In this document: piece after piece, positions 1 to 10,100 of the stretch
Layout: every line of letters begins with the position of its first letter
Numbering within the stretch: position 1 is the stretch's first letter
Virus record (IMG/VR): IMGVR_UViG_3300040770_000156
Location: 1 to 23,879 of that record
Origin: a virus
Length of the DNA: 23,879 nt
Direction: 5' to 3' (one strand)
The notes under the pieces: generated by a model
Told to the model about the DNA's origin: nothing
The model's input: only the letters and a program-made list of their open reading frames with translations
The model's database searches: none
Made by a program: the position numbers and the translations under genes

Positions 1-390
1 AAGAATTCTCGTCTCAAGTCCTACAAGGAGTTGGACGAGAATTCGTCGTTTCTGGCCCTCCCAAATCTCGATGGTGCTGACTACTTGGTAACGCTGCTGT
101 TTGAAGCAGGGCTTGTTCAAAGTACTGGCATGGGTGCAGTGAGCCTTTCGTGGTCTGAGATTGACAGCTGGCTTCGTGTTACGCAACTCGAACTCACTGT
201 GTGGGAGAAGCTAACCATAAAGAGTATGAGTGAGGTTTACGCAGGGGAGTTGAGTGTAGCTACGAAGCGAGATGCACAAGCTCCATACACACACGTAGAC
301 GAAGCGTTGACTGCAGATCGGACAGCGATTGCAAGCAAGTTGAAGGGTGCGTTTGCATCGTTCAGGAAAGACAGATCAGAGAATGAATAA
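1..390 (+). CDS. Tail assembly chaperone, C-terminal part (5' end outside window)
   Basis: The frame is open from base 1 and ends just before the tape-measure gene. A TTG at 31 is an unlikely start because the AAGGAG in front of it touches the codon with no spacer. I therefore read this as the 3' part of a longer gene or of a frameshifted product. The stretch around residues LSWSEIDSWLRVTQLELTVWE and the following MSEVYAGE resembles the gpT-like tail assembly chaperones that precede the tape measure in lambda-like phages. Those proteins hold the tape measure during tail tube polymerisation and are often made by a -1 ribosomal frameshift. Position supports the role; family assignment rests on pattern memory only. 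A perfect 11-bp inverted repeat lies at bases 3-44 in its first codons. The other two frames stop at 78-80 and 89-91, so an upstream short-form protein could end there. Confidence 0.6.
   Translation, partial: KNSRLKSYKELDENSSFLALPNLDGADYLVTLLFEAGLVQSTGMGAVSLSWSEIDSWLRVTQLELTVWEKLTIKSMSEVYAGELSVATKRDAQAPYTHVDEALTADRTAIASKLKGAFASFRKDRSENE
3..44 (+). repeat. Perfect 11-bp inverted repeat (stem-loop) in chaperone gene
   Basis: GAATTCTCGTC at 3-13 is the exact reverse complement of GACGAGAATTC at 34-44, leaving a 20-base loop. It lies inside the coding frame directly before the conserved chaperone-like region. A stem in this place could stimulate frameshifting at a slippery site just upstream of base 1, but no slippery heptamer is visible inside the window. 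Confidence 0.6.
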
Positions 391-401
391 AAGGAATTCA
401 G

Positions 402-3400
402 ATGGCAGCAAATAATTCAGCACTACAGATCGAGGTAGTCTCCACGGGTATTGCGGACACAGTCCGTAAGCTCGACTTGCTCGGTAACGCTGCAGGGCGT
501 AACGAGGCTAAAGTTAAACTCCTGACGGATTCGTTGGGCAAGCTCATGGTAGCGCAGACAACTGCTGTGTCATCTGCCACGGCCCATGCGGCCTCGATCA
601 ACCTGATCGCCCAGGCAATGGGGATGATGGCTAACTACGCCACCACCACGGCCAGCCAAGTATCACTGCTCAACTCCCAGCTCGGAACCTTGAACGCTAC
701 GTCGAACAACACGACCAATGCCTTCACGCGTAAGTCTAACGCGGGGGGAATCGTCAACGCAACCATCCGCGCAATGACCACTGCGGCACTGGCATACCTG
801 AGTATCAACTTCGCCAAGGGCATCGTGGAAGCGGCCGACGGCTGGAAGATGATGCAGGCTCGGCTGAAGCTGGCTACGGGCAGTATGGAAGAGGCGAAGA
901 ACGTCCAAGCCATGCTGTACGACATGGCCCAGCGCTTGCGCGTGCCACTGGAAGATGCAGCAAAACTGTACACACGTATGGCTGTACCAATGCAGCGTAT
1001 GGGGCAAGATGCCCAGCAGACAGCTAATCAGGTTGAGTTCGTCTCCCTGGCATTGAAGCTCAACGGTGCAACAGCAGCCGAAGCCTCGTCTGTCATGCTG
1101 CAGTACTCACAGTCCGTGAATGCTGGCCGACTGAACGGTGCTGAATTTAATGCTGTCGCCGAGGGCGCTCCAGGCATCCTCCGCGCCATTGAAGCTGAAC
1201 TGAAATCCACGGGTAAGTGGAGTGAGTACGGCGGTAAGACTTTGAAGCAGATGGGTTCCGACGGTGAGATCACTTTCGAGCTGATGAACCGTGCGGCACA
1301 GCGTGCCTTGCCAGAGATGCGTAAGGCTTTTGAAGAGCTGCCACTGACTGTCGACGGAGCCATCCAGCGCATCAAGAATGCCTGGTTCAAGGCTATGGGT
1401 GAGTTGGGTGAAAACACTGACATCGGCTCTAAACTCGCTAAGGCGATTGGGCAGCTTGAGGCTAGCATCCCGGCCATCCGTGACGCCCTGGCAAGTATCT
1501 TTATTTTCCTGCATGACAACTTCAGCATGATCACTACAGTGATCCAAGTCATCGTCGCTGGAAAGTTCATTAGCTGGTTGGCATCCGCTGCCCTGGCAAT
1601 CCCTGCGCTTGTTACAGGACTGATGGCAACTACTGCCGCAGCCACGGGCACAGCAGGTGCTATGGGAGCGCTCCGCATCGGCCTGACAGCTTTGACTGGC
1701 CCTTGGGGAATTCTGATCAGCTTGGTCGGTACAGCAGCTGTCGCTGCTTGGCAGTTTTTCAGCAAGGAAGCACCGAAGGCTGATGCCGTCGTGACCAGCT
1801 CCATGCGCGTGCAAACTGTTGACCGCCTGCGCTTGATCCAACAGGAGATCGACAAGATCAATGAGCGTAACGGCGTGATGGCTGTAAAACCTCCTGCCCA
1901 GTACGAGGTGACTGCGAATGACCGGGAACAAGTAGCGCTCATCACAAGGATCAACGGCTTAAAGAGCGCACAACAGTCTATGACGTCTAAAGCAGCTAAG
2001 GACGGCGCACAGGTCACTCTGGACATGCTGGACACCAAACTGAAGACGATGCAAGGTGAACAGACAGTATTGATTGCTTTGAAGAAGGTCAACGAAGACG
2101 CGATGAACAAGCAGAAGGGTGACGCTGTACGTGCAGGCCTTGCCCGGAAGACTGAGACGAAACCTCAAGAGGCCCAGCGCAAGATTGACGAGTACAACGC
2201 CGCGCTGGCTCCGTTGGGACAAGCACTGACAGAGAAGGAAAAGATGGCAGTCCGCATTGACGTCTTGGGTGAAAAGCTCGGAGCTAAGGCTCCTGGCCGT
2301 GACCACTTCAAGGAGTTGCGTACGTCAATTGCAGCTACCACGGCCGAGTTGGAACTTAACATTAAGGCTGGCGACAAGCTGTCAGCCTCTGAGAAGTTGC
2401 GTGAATCGCTGAAGTCTGGTAGCAACGTCGACTTCCGTGGTCTAAGTGACGGCCAAAAAGCAACAGTTCAGGCGGAAGTGGACAAGAACGCTGCACTGGA
2501 GCGTCAGATTGAATTGCGCGATAGAGCTAACAAAGCGACCGCAGATGCCTCGGCAGAGAACGAGCGTTTCGACAAGCGCGTGATGTCTGGCACGGCCGTA
2601 ATCAACGACGAGATCTTGAAGACTCAGTTGCAGACAGCTGCCCTGACACAAAGCAAGACTGCTGTCAAGGAACTGCTTGCTGCGGAGATCGAAGCTGATG
2701 CCCAAGCGGCCGAAGCCGCTGGCAACCGTGAACTGGAAAAGAACTACAACGTCGCCCGGTACGAGGCTTACATGGCCCAGGCCAGAGCCTTGCGTGAGCT
2801 GGCTGAAGCCAAGGTCGAGCTGGGCAAAGGTCAGGACGAGAAAGCTGCAATGGAAGCCCTAGACAAACTCCTGGACCCTAAGAAAGCTTTCAACTTTGGC
2901 GAGGCTCTCGGCGAGGCATTTGGCAAGGCTGGTGAGTCGATTGGTATGATGTCGAAAGCCCTAGGCGAGTACAGCAAAGACCAGGACAAGATTGCTGCAC
3001 AACGTCAATCTTTCATGTCGCTGACAGACGCTAAGAAGCGTTCGGCTGGAATGGAAGCACTGGACAAGAAGGAAGCTCAGTCGAGCCTGCGTATGTACGG
3101 TGCAATGGCATCCGGCGCAAAGGGGTTCTTCGCTCAACACACGACAGCCTACAAGGTGCTGAGTGGTGCAGAGAAAGCCTTCCGTGCTGTCGAGCTGGCA
3201 GGGACACTGTCTAACTTCGCAGAGAAGAGCGGACTGTTGTCTGCTTTCACAGGTCTGTTCACGACAGCCAAAGTGACAGAGACAGCTATCGACACGACGC
3301 AACAGGGCGTGATGCTGGGCGTACACGCTGCAGCAGCAGCCACAGACGTCGCGCTGACTGGGACAACAGAGGCTGCTAAAAACACCCTGAAAATTCCAGG

Positions 3401-5642
3401 CGTGTTGATGTCGTTTATGAGCTGGCTCGGCCCTTGGGGTATGGCAGCTGGCGGCGCGGCTATTGCGGCCGTGCTGGGTGGTGCGCTTGTCGGTGGCGGT
3501 GGCGGTGGCGGAGCAGGTTTCAACCTGCAAGAGCGCCAAGATCGCCAGGGCACTGGCACCGTCCTCGGTGACGACAGCGAAAAGTCTGCGTCCATTGCTA
3601 ACGCAATGTCATCGCTGGAAGACAACTCCAACGTCGGTCTGGTTTTGACGACAAACATGTTGTCAGCCTTACGTGGTATTGAGGCTTCCATGCAAGGCTT
3701 GGCCTCTGCTATTTTCAAGGTATCTGGTATGACTACCGGAAAGAACTTTGGAATCTCGGAAGGCATCTCTGGCGGTGGTTTTGGGTCTAGCGTTTTCGGC
3801 GGAAAAAAGACAACGTCTATCACCGACACTGGCCTGAACATCAACGGCACGGCCGCTGACTTCAGCAAGGGTAGTGGGGTGAAGCAGTACGTGGATGTTA
3901 TGACGCAGAAGAGCGGTGGGTGGTTTAAGAAAGACAAGACGTCTAACCAGCGCCAGTACATGGCCGCAAGCGAAGAGATCACGACGACAATTGGTCGAGT
4001 CTTCGACAGCATCAACTCGACAGTCTCTGACGCAGCAGTCTCTCTGGGTGCAAATGGTGACAGCATCAAGGCCGCAATGGCTTCGTATGTCATCAGCACA
4101 GAGGTCAGCTTTAAAGGGTTAGTAGGTAATGAGCTGTCAGAGGCACTCAACGCCGTGTTCTCAGCATCCGCTGACGGCATTGCACGCACTGTGTTCCCTG
4201 GCCTGGAAGCATTTCAAGCTGCTGGTGAAGGTTACTACCAGACGCTGGTGCGTGTGGCTACGGGTACTGAGCAAGCGCAAAACGCCCTGAAGTCCTTTGG
4301 CATCGAGATGGTCGGCCGAGACTCTCTGGTTAACAAGACTGGCGATATCGCTGCTGAACTGGTTCGTCAGAGCATCATGGCTAAGGAAGCTGGAACGACT
4401 ATGGCGGACGTTATGAAAGTAATGGACGGTAGTATGACCGATCTGGTTGCCGGGTACAAGTCTCTGCTGGCTATCCAGGATACAATGCGCGGCCTTGACC
4501 TCGGACTGAACATCTCGCGGGACACCATCCGTGGTGCAGGCGGTATTGCCGAGCTGGAGAGCGCAATCTCGGAGTTCTCAGAAAACTTCTTCACCGACGC
4601 TGAGAGACAGACAGCAAGCTTCTCGAAGCTCGGTGCTGAGTTTGGACGCCTAGGTGTTGTGATGCCTGCAACTAAGGATGCCTTCAGATCTTTGGTTACG
4701 TCTTTGATGAGCGGAAACGCCGAAAGTCAAGAGCTAGCTGGTAGGGTCATGTTGCTTGGCGGTGCGTTTTCGGATGCATTTCAAGCCACAGAAGACTTAC
4801 GCTCTGACGCCATTGACAGCTTGAGCGCTGCCTACGACAAGGAAGCAGAAGCACTGGAGAACATCATCGACAAGATGAAGGGTTTTAGTGAATCTCTCCT
4901 AGCTTTCAAAGGTTCGTTGCTGACAGGCGATCTGTCCACAAAATCTACCGCTGAAAAGTATGCTACAGCTAAGACCACTTATGACGATGTGTCTACCCGC
5001 GCTTTGGCTGGAGATGAGTCGGCAATAGCAGGCTTTGAGAAGGCTGCTTCAGAGATGTTGAAGCTGTCTCAAGGTATTAATGCCAGCGGGGCAGGTTACA
5101 CTGCTGACTACGAGCGCGTGCTTGCTGAGACAGAAACGCTCTACAAGTTCACTACAACCCAAGTCGACGTTGCGACGGAAAGCCTGGACACGCTTAAAGA
5201 GCAAGTCAAGGGTTTGCTGGATATCAACGAGAGCGTGCTGACAGTGACGGAAGCAATTTTCGCCCTGCAATACGCAATGATGGGGGTTGACCCGCTGGCA
5301 GGTGGCGACGGTTCCCAAGCTATCAGCTTGGCTAACGCAACTTTTGACGGCGACATGGCAAGACTGCTCTGGGGTGACCGTTCGGCAACACCTAGCGAAA
5401 ACCGAGAGTATTCTTTTAGTGGAAACACTCCAGCAAACTCTAGCAGTGCATTGACAGAAGAAGTAATCGCACTCCGTAATGAGTTACGGATGTTGCGAGA
5501 AGAGCAGCGCGAACAAACCGCCAACCTCGTTGTCGCCCAATTCCAATCCCAAGAGCTTAACGCTCAGACGGTTGTTGAGGGCCAGCGCGGCGCGATGGAG
5601 GGTGCTGCGTACCTTGAACGAACTAGAACAGGATTTGCATAA
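402..5642 (+). CDS. Tail tape measure protein
   Basis: This 1746-aa protein sets tail length and occupies the tube lumen before DNA ejection. Residues about 145-340 carry the tape-measure N-terminal domain (TIGR02675-like), with the recognisable 'LYDMAQRLRVPLEDAAKLYTRM' type pattern and 'NGAEFNAVAEGAPGI'. Residues about 365-455 are a long hydrophobic stretch with several possible membrane segments, as expected for a protein that enters the host envelope. Long Ala/Lys/Glu-rich helical parts follow, then a glycine run near residue 1030 and a C-terminal coiled coil near 1683-1718. The ATG at 402 is preceded by AAAAGGAA at a good distance. It follows the chaperone gene by 11 bases and its stop abuts the next ATG. 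With the usual rule of about 0.15 nm per residue, the tail would be near 260 nm. No lytic transglycosylase or peptidase domain was recognised within it. Confidence 0.95.
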   Translation: MAANNSALQIEVVSTGIADTVRKLDLLGNAAGRNEAKVKLLTDSLGKLMVAQTTAVSSATAHAASINLIAQAMGMMANYATTTASQVSLLNSQLGTLNATSNNTTNAFTRKSNAGGIVNATIRAMTTAALAYLSINFAKGIVEAADGWKMMQARLKLATGSMEEAKNVQAMLYDMAQRLRVPLEDAAKLYTRMAVPMQRMGQDAQQTANQVEFVSLALKLNGATAAEASSVMLQYSQSVNAGRLNGAEFNAVAEGAPGILRAIEAELKSTGKWSEYGGKTLKQMGSDGEITFELMNRAAQRALPEMRKAFEELPLTVDGAIQRIKNAWFKAMGELGENTDIGSKLAKAIGQLEASIPAIRDALASIFIFLHDNFSMITTVIQVIVAGKFISWLASAALAIPALVTGLMATTAAATGTAGAMGALRIGLTALTGPWGILISLVGTAAVAAWQFFSKEAPKADAVVTSSMRVQTVDRLRLIQQEIDKINERNGVMAVKPPAQYEVTANDREQVALITRINGLKSAQQSMTSKAAKDGAQVTLDMLDTKLKTMQGEQTVLIALKKVNEDAMNKQKGDAVRAGLARKTETKPQEAQRKIDEYNAALAPLGQALTEKEKMAVRIDVLGEKLGAKAPGRDHFKELRTSIAATTAELELNIKAGDKLSASEKLRESLKSGSNVDFRGLSDGQKATVQAEVDKNAALERQIELRDRANKATADASAENERFDKRVMSGTAVINDEILKTQLQTAALTQSKTAVKELLAAEIEADAQAAEAAGNRELEKNYNVARYEAYMAQARALRELAEAKVELGKGQDEKAAMEALDKLLDPKKAFNFGEALGEAFGKAGESIGMMSKALGEYSKDQDKIAAQRQSFMSLTDAKKRSAGMEALDKKEAQSSLRMYGAMASGAKGFFAQHTTAYKVLSGAEKAFRAVELAGTLSNFAEKSGLLSAFTGLFTTAKVTETAIDTTQQGVMLGVHAAAAATDVALTGTTEAAKNTLKIPGVLMSFMSWLGPWGMAAGGAAIAAVLGGALVGGGGGGGAGFNLQERQDRQGTGTVLGDDSEKSASIANAMSSLEDNSNVGLVLTTNMLSALRGIEASMQGLASAIFKVSGMTTGKNFGISEGISGGGFGSSVFGGKKTTSITDTGLNINGTAADFSKGSGVKQYVDVMTQKSGGWFKKDKTSNQRQYMAASEEITTTIGRVFDSINSTVSDAAVSLGANGDSIKAAMASYVISTEVSFKGLVGNELSEALNAVFSASADGIARTVFPGLEAFQAAGEGYYQTLVRVATGTEQAQNALKSFGIEMVGRDSLVNKTGDIAAELVRQSIMAKEAGTTMADVMKVMDGSMTDLVAGYKSLLAIQDTMRGLDLGLNISRDTIRGAGGIAELESAISEFSENFFTDAERQTASFSKLGAEFGRLGVVMPATKDAFRSLVTSLMSGNAESQELAGRVMLLGGAFSDAFQATEDLRSDAIDSLSAAYDKEAEALENIIDKMKGFSESLLAFKGSLLTGDLSTKSTAEKYATAKTTYDDVSTRALAGDESAIAGFEKAASEMLKLSQGINASGAGYTADYERVLAETETLYKFTTTQVDVATESLDTLKEQVKGLLDINESVLTVTEAIFALQYAMMGVDPLAGGDGSQAISLANATFDGDMARLLWGDRSATPSENREYSFSGNTPANSSSALTEEVIALRNELRMLREEQREQTANLVVAQFQSQELNAQTVVEGQRGAMEGAAYLERTRTGFA

Positions 5643-7142
5643 ATGACCAATGAAGACTTCCTTAAATGGTTGAGAGATCCTGCAGCGATTCGCTGTATTT
5701 TGCTGGAGGTGCGGGTGAAGATAGCCGGGGTGGAAACCACGCGCTATCTTTCTAACCGGGGGTACGTGACTGGCGGGGGCGATGCCCCTGCCAATACAGC
5801 CTACTCAAGCGTCATCTGCGGTGGTGTCAAGTTCACGGAGTCAATCAGCATGGAGGGTAATGCCACCATGTCAATGGGTGATGTGGAGATTGATAACACT
5901 ACAGGGGAGCGTGACTCATGGCTCAACGACTCGTGGAAGAATCGTCAGATCAGTTTGTTTGTAGGAGATGTACGCTGGGTTCGTAGCGAGTTCACCAAGG
6001 TGTTTGAAGGTGTCGTCACTGGCATCGACAGCAAGAGCCGTGGCAAGTTGAACCTGAAGCTCGGCGACAAACTCCAGCGTTTGAATACCCCGGTCACAGA
6101 CGTCAAACTGCTCGGCTCTACGTCCAACAAAGACAAGCTGATTCCGCTGTGTTTTGGGGAATGCCACAACGTATCCCCGCTGCTGGTGGACGGAAACGTC
6201 AACGAGTTTCAGGTGCATAACGGCGCTATTGAGTCGATCATTGAAGTGCGAGACAACGGTGTGCCTGTGGCATTCACGCCGCTCCTGTCTACTGGAAAGT
6301 TCAGGCTACTGAAGCAACCAGTAGGCACGATCACGGCCTCGGTTCAGGGCGCACTATTGACACAACAGCTCGACGGTGCGATAATACCTAGTGGTGTCTA
6401 TTCAAATACCATAGCCAGCATTGCCATCAATCTCGCAACCCTGTACGGGAATAGCATGATGGCTTTGACCATGTCGGACATGGACACCACACTGGTAGCT
6501 TTCAATACGGCCAACACACAACCTGTCGGGCTGTACTTGAGTGACCGTGCCAACCTCCTTGAGACAATCAACAAGCTTGCTTCAAGTGTAGGCGCTCGTG
6601 TCGTTATGACTCGGGGCAACCTTTTGCGGTTTGTCAAGCTGAGTCTCACAGGCTTGCCTGTTGGCACGACAGTCACTTCGACTGACATGGTGGACAAGTC
6701 CCTGGCTATCTCCGATATGCCTGCGATTGTCGCTGGCGTCAAAGTCGGATACTGCAAAAACTACACCGTTCAGTCCAACCTGGAAACAGGTATTCCAGCG
6801 GAGCATATCTCATTGTTCAGCGAAGAGTGGCTCACAACAACCAGAACGGACAGTGTAGCAAAGGCTGAAAACCTGACCTACGTGGAACCAGACCTGCAGG
6901 AGACGCTACTACTGACGGCCGCAACAGCCTTGGCCGAAGCTGATCGTCGACTTGCGATATTCAATACGCAGCGCAAGGTTTTCAGGTACACGGGCTTCGG
7001 CTATCTACTGCTTGAGAATCTCGGAAGCAGCCAGACAATTAAACACCCGCGCTTTGGCCTATCTGCCGGGGCCACGGGTCAGATCGTCTCAATCTCACTT
7101 GATTGGGCGAATCCTTATATCACAATGGAGGTACTCGTGTAA
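5643..7142 (+). CDS. Minor tail protein / tail-tip hub candidate (499 aa)
   Basis: The ATG directly follows the tape-measure stop, with AGGA about ten bases upstream inside the previous gene. The protein has no signal peptide or membrane segment. It is beta-rich, with recurrent short strands and repeated 'GVVTGIDSKSRGKLNLKLGDKL'-style turns. Residues 150-220 hold a distinctive 'IPLCFGECHNVSPLL' motif that I associate with minor tail proteins encoded after the tape measure in siphophages of Pseudomonas-like hosts. The place between tape measure and fibre is where the distal tail protein and hub normally lie. A hub role, closing the tube and anchoring the fibre, is inferred from position only. 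The stop TAA shares one base with the ATG of the fibre gene, so the two are translationally coupled. Confidence 0.7.
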   Translation: MTNEDFLKWLRDPAAIRCILLEVRVKIAGVETTRYLSNRGYVTGGGDAPANTAYSSVICGGVKFTESISMEGNATMSMGDVEIDNTTGERDSWLNDSWKNRQISLFVGDVRWVRSEFTKVFEGVVTGIDSKSRGKLNLKLGDKLQRLNTPVTDVKLLGSTSNKDKLIPLCFGECHNVSPLLVDGNVNEFQVHNGAIESIIEVRDNGVPVAFTPLLSTGKFRLLKQPVGTITASVQGALLTQQLDGAIIPSGVYSNTIASIAINLATLYGNSMMALTMSDMDTTLVAFNTANTQPVGLYLSDRANLLETINKLASSVGARVVMTRGNLLRFVKLSLTGLPVGTTVTSTDMVDKSLAISDMPAIVAGVKVGYCKNYTVQSNLETGIPAEHISLFSEEWLTTTRTDSVAKAENLTYVEPDLQETLLLTAATALAEADRRLAIFNTQRKVFRYTGFGYLLLENLGSSQTIKHPRFGLSAGATGQIVSISLDWANPYITMEVLV

Positions 7143-10100
7143 TGGCAGCTACAGTAAATGCAAGAGATGTTCAGCTTCAGGCAACATCGCCAGCAAACCG
7201 CGTCCTGGCAGTAACGATGGCGTCTAACATCGCCGTCAGCCAGGAAAACGTCACAGGTCTTGGGCTTGTCGTTGCTGGCACAAAAATGGTTTCCCTGACG
7301 GCATCTACCCAGGTGTTTCAGGTAGCCAAAACCGGAACAGTCAGCCCTGCGTCAACAGTACTCAGCGCTGACTTACGGAACCTGACGAACACTCCTGTAA
7401 TTACTGTCACATCCGGCACGATCACATCGCCACTGACGCTGTCCGCTGGCAAGCTAACGGTGAACTATGCCAACCTCACCACAGACACCGCCACGCTGCG
7501 TTTGACGGTGGTGCAGGATGGTGTCACGTACACCGACGAAATCACCATCGTGAAGGTTCGCGAGGGCATCGACGCGCTTGTAGGTTTTCTCACTAATGAG
7601 AGTCACACAGTTCCTGCTGATTATCTGGGTAATGTCACCAACTACGCAGGGGCAGGGGGTAGCTTCAAGGTGTTCTCTGGCACCTCCGACATAACAGCCC
7701 TGTGTACTTTTGCTATCCAGGTGGGTGGAAATCCATCTACCTTGGCAGTGTCCTTGGGCGCGTCTACGGGTGTGTTCTCCGTTACTGGGGGTATGCCTAC
7801 AAGCACAGAAGTTACCACGCTGACCCTGACGGCCACGTTTGGTTCGTCTGTCCTGGTCAAGGTGTTTTCGATTGCCAAGGCACGCGCTGGTGCGACTGGT
7901 GCAGCAGGCACCAACGGTACTAGCGGCAGCAGTGGGGTGCGAGGCTCACGTACGTTTTACGTACCACTGTCAGGGACCACTGGCACCTACTCTGACACTC
8001 TGGCTACAACTACGGCCGCAGTAGAGGGTGGGCCTGTGATGAACGATTTGGTGGTTCAGTACAACAACTCCGTAGGTTTCTCCCAGAGCAAGTTCTACCA
8101 GATCGTCAACAGTGTCGGTTCGTGGGCCGTTGTCAACGCAGTAGTCGACGGTAACCTCCTGGTTTCAGGCTCAGTAGCAGCCACGCACATTCAAGCCAAT
8201 ACCTTCACCGCTGACAACGTGCTTACACGAGGGTTGACAGTTCGGGATACTAGTGGTAACATCATTCTTTCGTCTGGACAAGGTCTGGACTACACACGCG
8301 TGGGCGGAACAAAGCCGCCGTCCAATGCTACGTTCGGCGCTGACAGCACCAACCTGAACGTCGGCATCAGCTCGGGCAACTTCATCTCCAACGCAGGGCC
8401 ATACCCCGACACAGCTGACGGATTTTCGTTTGGCTATGATGACACAGGCAAGACTCGCCAGCCAATCAGAGCCAGCTTTGGGGCATGGCGTCCAACGGGG
8501 CAGGGCGGTGTGTTTCTTGAATTTTTGGCAGCAGACAGTCCCGCTAACGGCACCTTGTCAGACATCAACAACGGCACCAATCGCTACCCGGTTATGGCGG
8601 GTCAGCGCTATGAAGCCAGCGTGTACCTGAGTACACACCGTTGCAGTGCGTGGGTCAACATCGCGTGGTTTACCGCAGCTGGTGTGTATATTGGAGAAAA
8701 CGCTGGCAACGCCGTGTTTGACAATCAAGCCCAGGGCCAGCTTTCAAACTTTCCGCGAACGATCCTTTTTGCCACAGCTCCCGCGAATGCCGCCACGGCG
8801 TCCATCTACGTCCGCTCTTCCTACACTGGCGCAAGCAACCCCTTCACGTTTACGTCGATGTGGTACTTTGGCACCGCCTTGACGTCCCAGACGGTGGCGT
8901 CCCCTTGGAGTGATGGGAAGGGTGCCAACTGGGCTACGAACGTGGTCGGAGCCACGGGCGTGAACAGCAGCATCACTGCAGCTCAGAACTCGGCCAACGC
9001 CGCGAACGACACACTGGCAAACATCGCCTCTGATAACGTGCTGACAAAGGGCGAAAAGCCAGCTGTCATTCTGGAGTACGCGACGATCAGCCAGGAGTAC
9101 ACGGGCATTCAGAATCAAGCAACTGCCGTGGGCGTCTCAAAGGTCAGCTTTGACACGGCTATTGCCGCACTACAGAACTACCTGAACAACACGATTCCAA
9201 ACTGGAACAACTTGTCGGTGGACACAATAATTGATGGCCCGACATTTCGTCAGAAGTTCATCGACTATTACGTCCAGCGTCAGGCGATTCTCAATGCGAT
9301 TGCTCAGAATGCAAACAACCGTCTCCAGACCCGGCAAAACTTGGTCTACAACGCAGGCTTCGAGAATGGGTTTAACGGCTGGACGGGCGCTACCGGGTCG
9401 CTGATCATCTTCGATAGCGTTTGGGGACGAATTGCATTCAAGGATGGAATTTCAGGCACGGGTTCAATCGTTTCTCAGAAGTTTCAAATCCAAGCGGGGG
9501 CGGGTTATACCCTCGCTGGCGACTCCCTGATGCTGAACGCCACATCCGGGGGCGTCTACTTTGATTTAGTCTGGTACAACGGAGCTGGTGTATCACTAGG
9601 CGAGACGGGACAAAATGTAATTACTACAAATCACGATTTTTCCGCAAGTGATAGCAACCGTTCAGTTCATGCCATTACGCACATCGCGCCAGCAGGTGCG
9701 ACACATGCCAGCGTCAGGTTTGTCTGGGAGGCCATTGTCGGAACGGCCATCGTGGGCGTTCGGCAAGTCAAGGTGGAGCGGGGCAGTTTGCCAGCCACGC
9801 CTTATTCCGCCGATGCCACCTTGCCTGTTCTGCAGAACAACGCCAACGTAGCGGCAACCACTTCGCTTTGGACCGGAGTGACAGGAACGGGCAGGCCGCA
9901 AGACAACGCCACCGTTGGTGCCAACGACAGCAACCTGCAGGTCGGCATTGGCTCTAACCTGATTCCCAACAGTGACCTGACCCTGACGTCAGGCGGCTGG
10001 AGTGTTGGCTATCAGCAGTTTGCTGGGCAGAGCTTTAGTCTCACCCGCGACTTGGCAGGAGATGACTGGCGTCCGTTCAGTGGACACAACATCGGACTTT

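Noticed and set aside
60-66. CCCAAAT as slippery heptamer for the chaperone gene
   Set aside because: Its phase would move ribosomes out of the long frame into one that stops at 78-80, the wrong direction.
1028-2110. Long - strand open frame (360 codons) opposite the tape measure
   Set aside because: It lies fully antisense to a certain gene, has unnatural composition and no ribosome site; it is an effect of codon bias.
3149-4189. Second long - strand frame (346 codons) opposite the tape measure
   Set aside because: Same reasons; proline- and serine-rich shadow translation without recognisable domain.
7103-7141. TTG start for the tail fibre at 7103
   Set aside because: No ribosome site; ATG 7142 has GGAGG at proper distance and the usual stop-start overlap.
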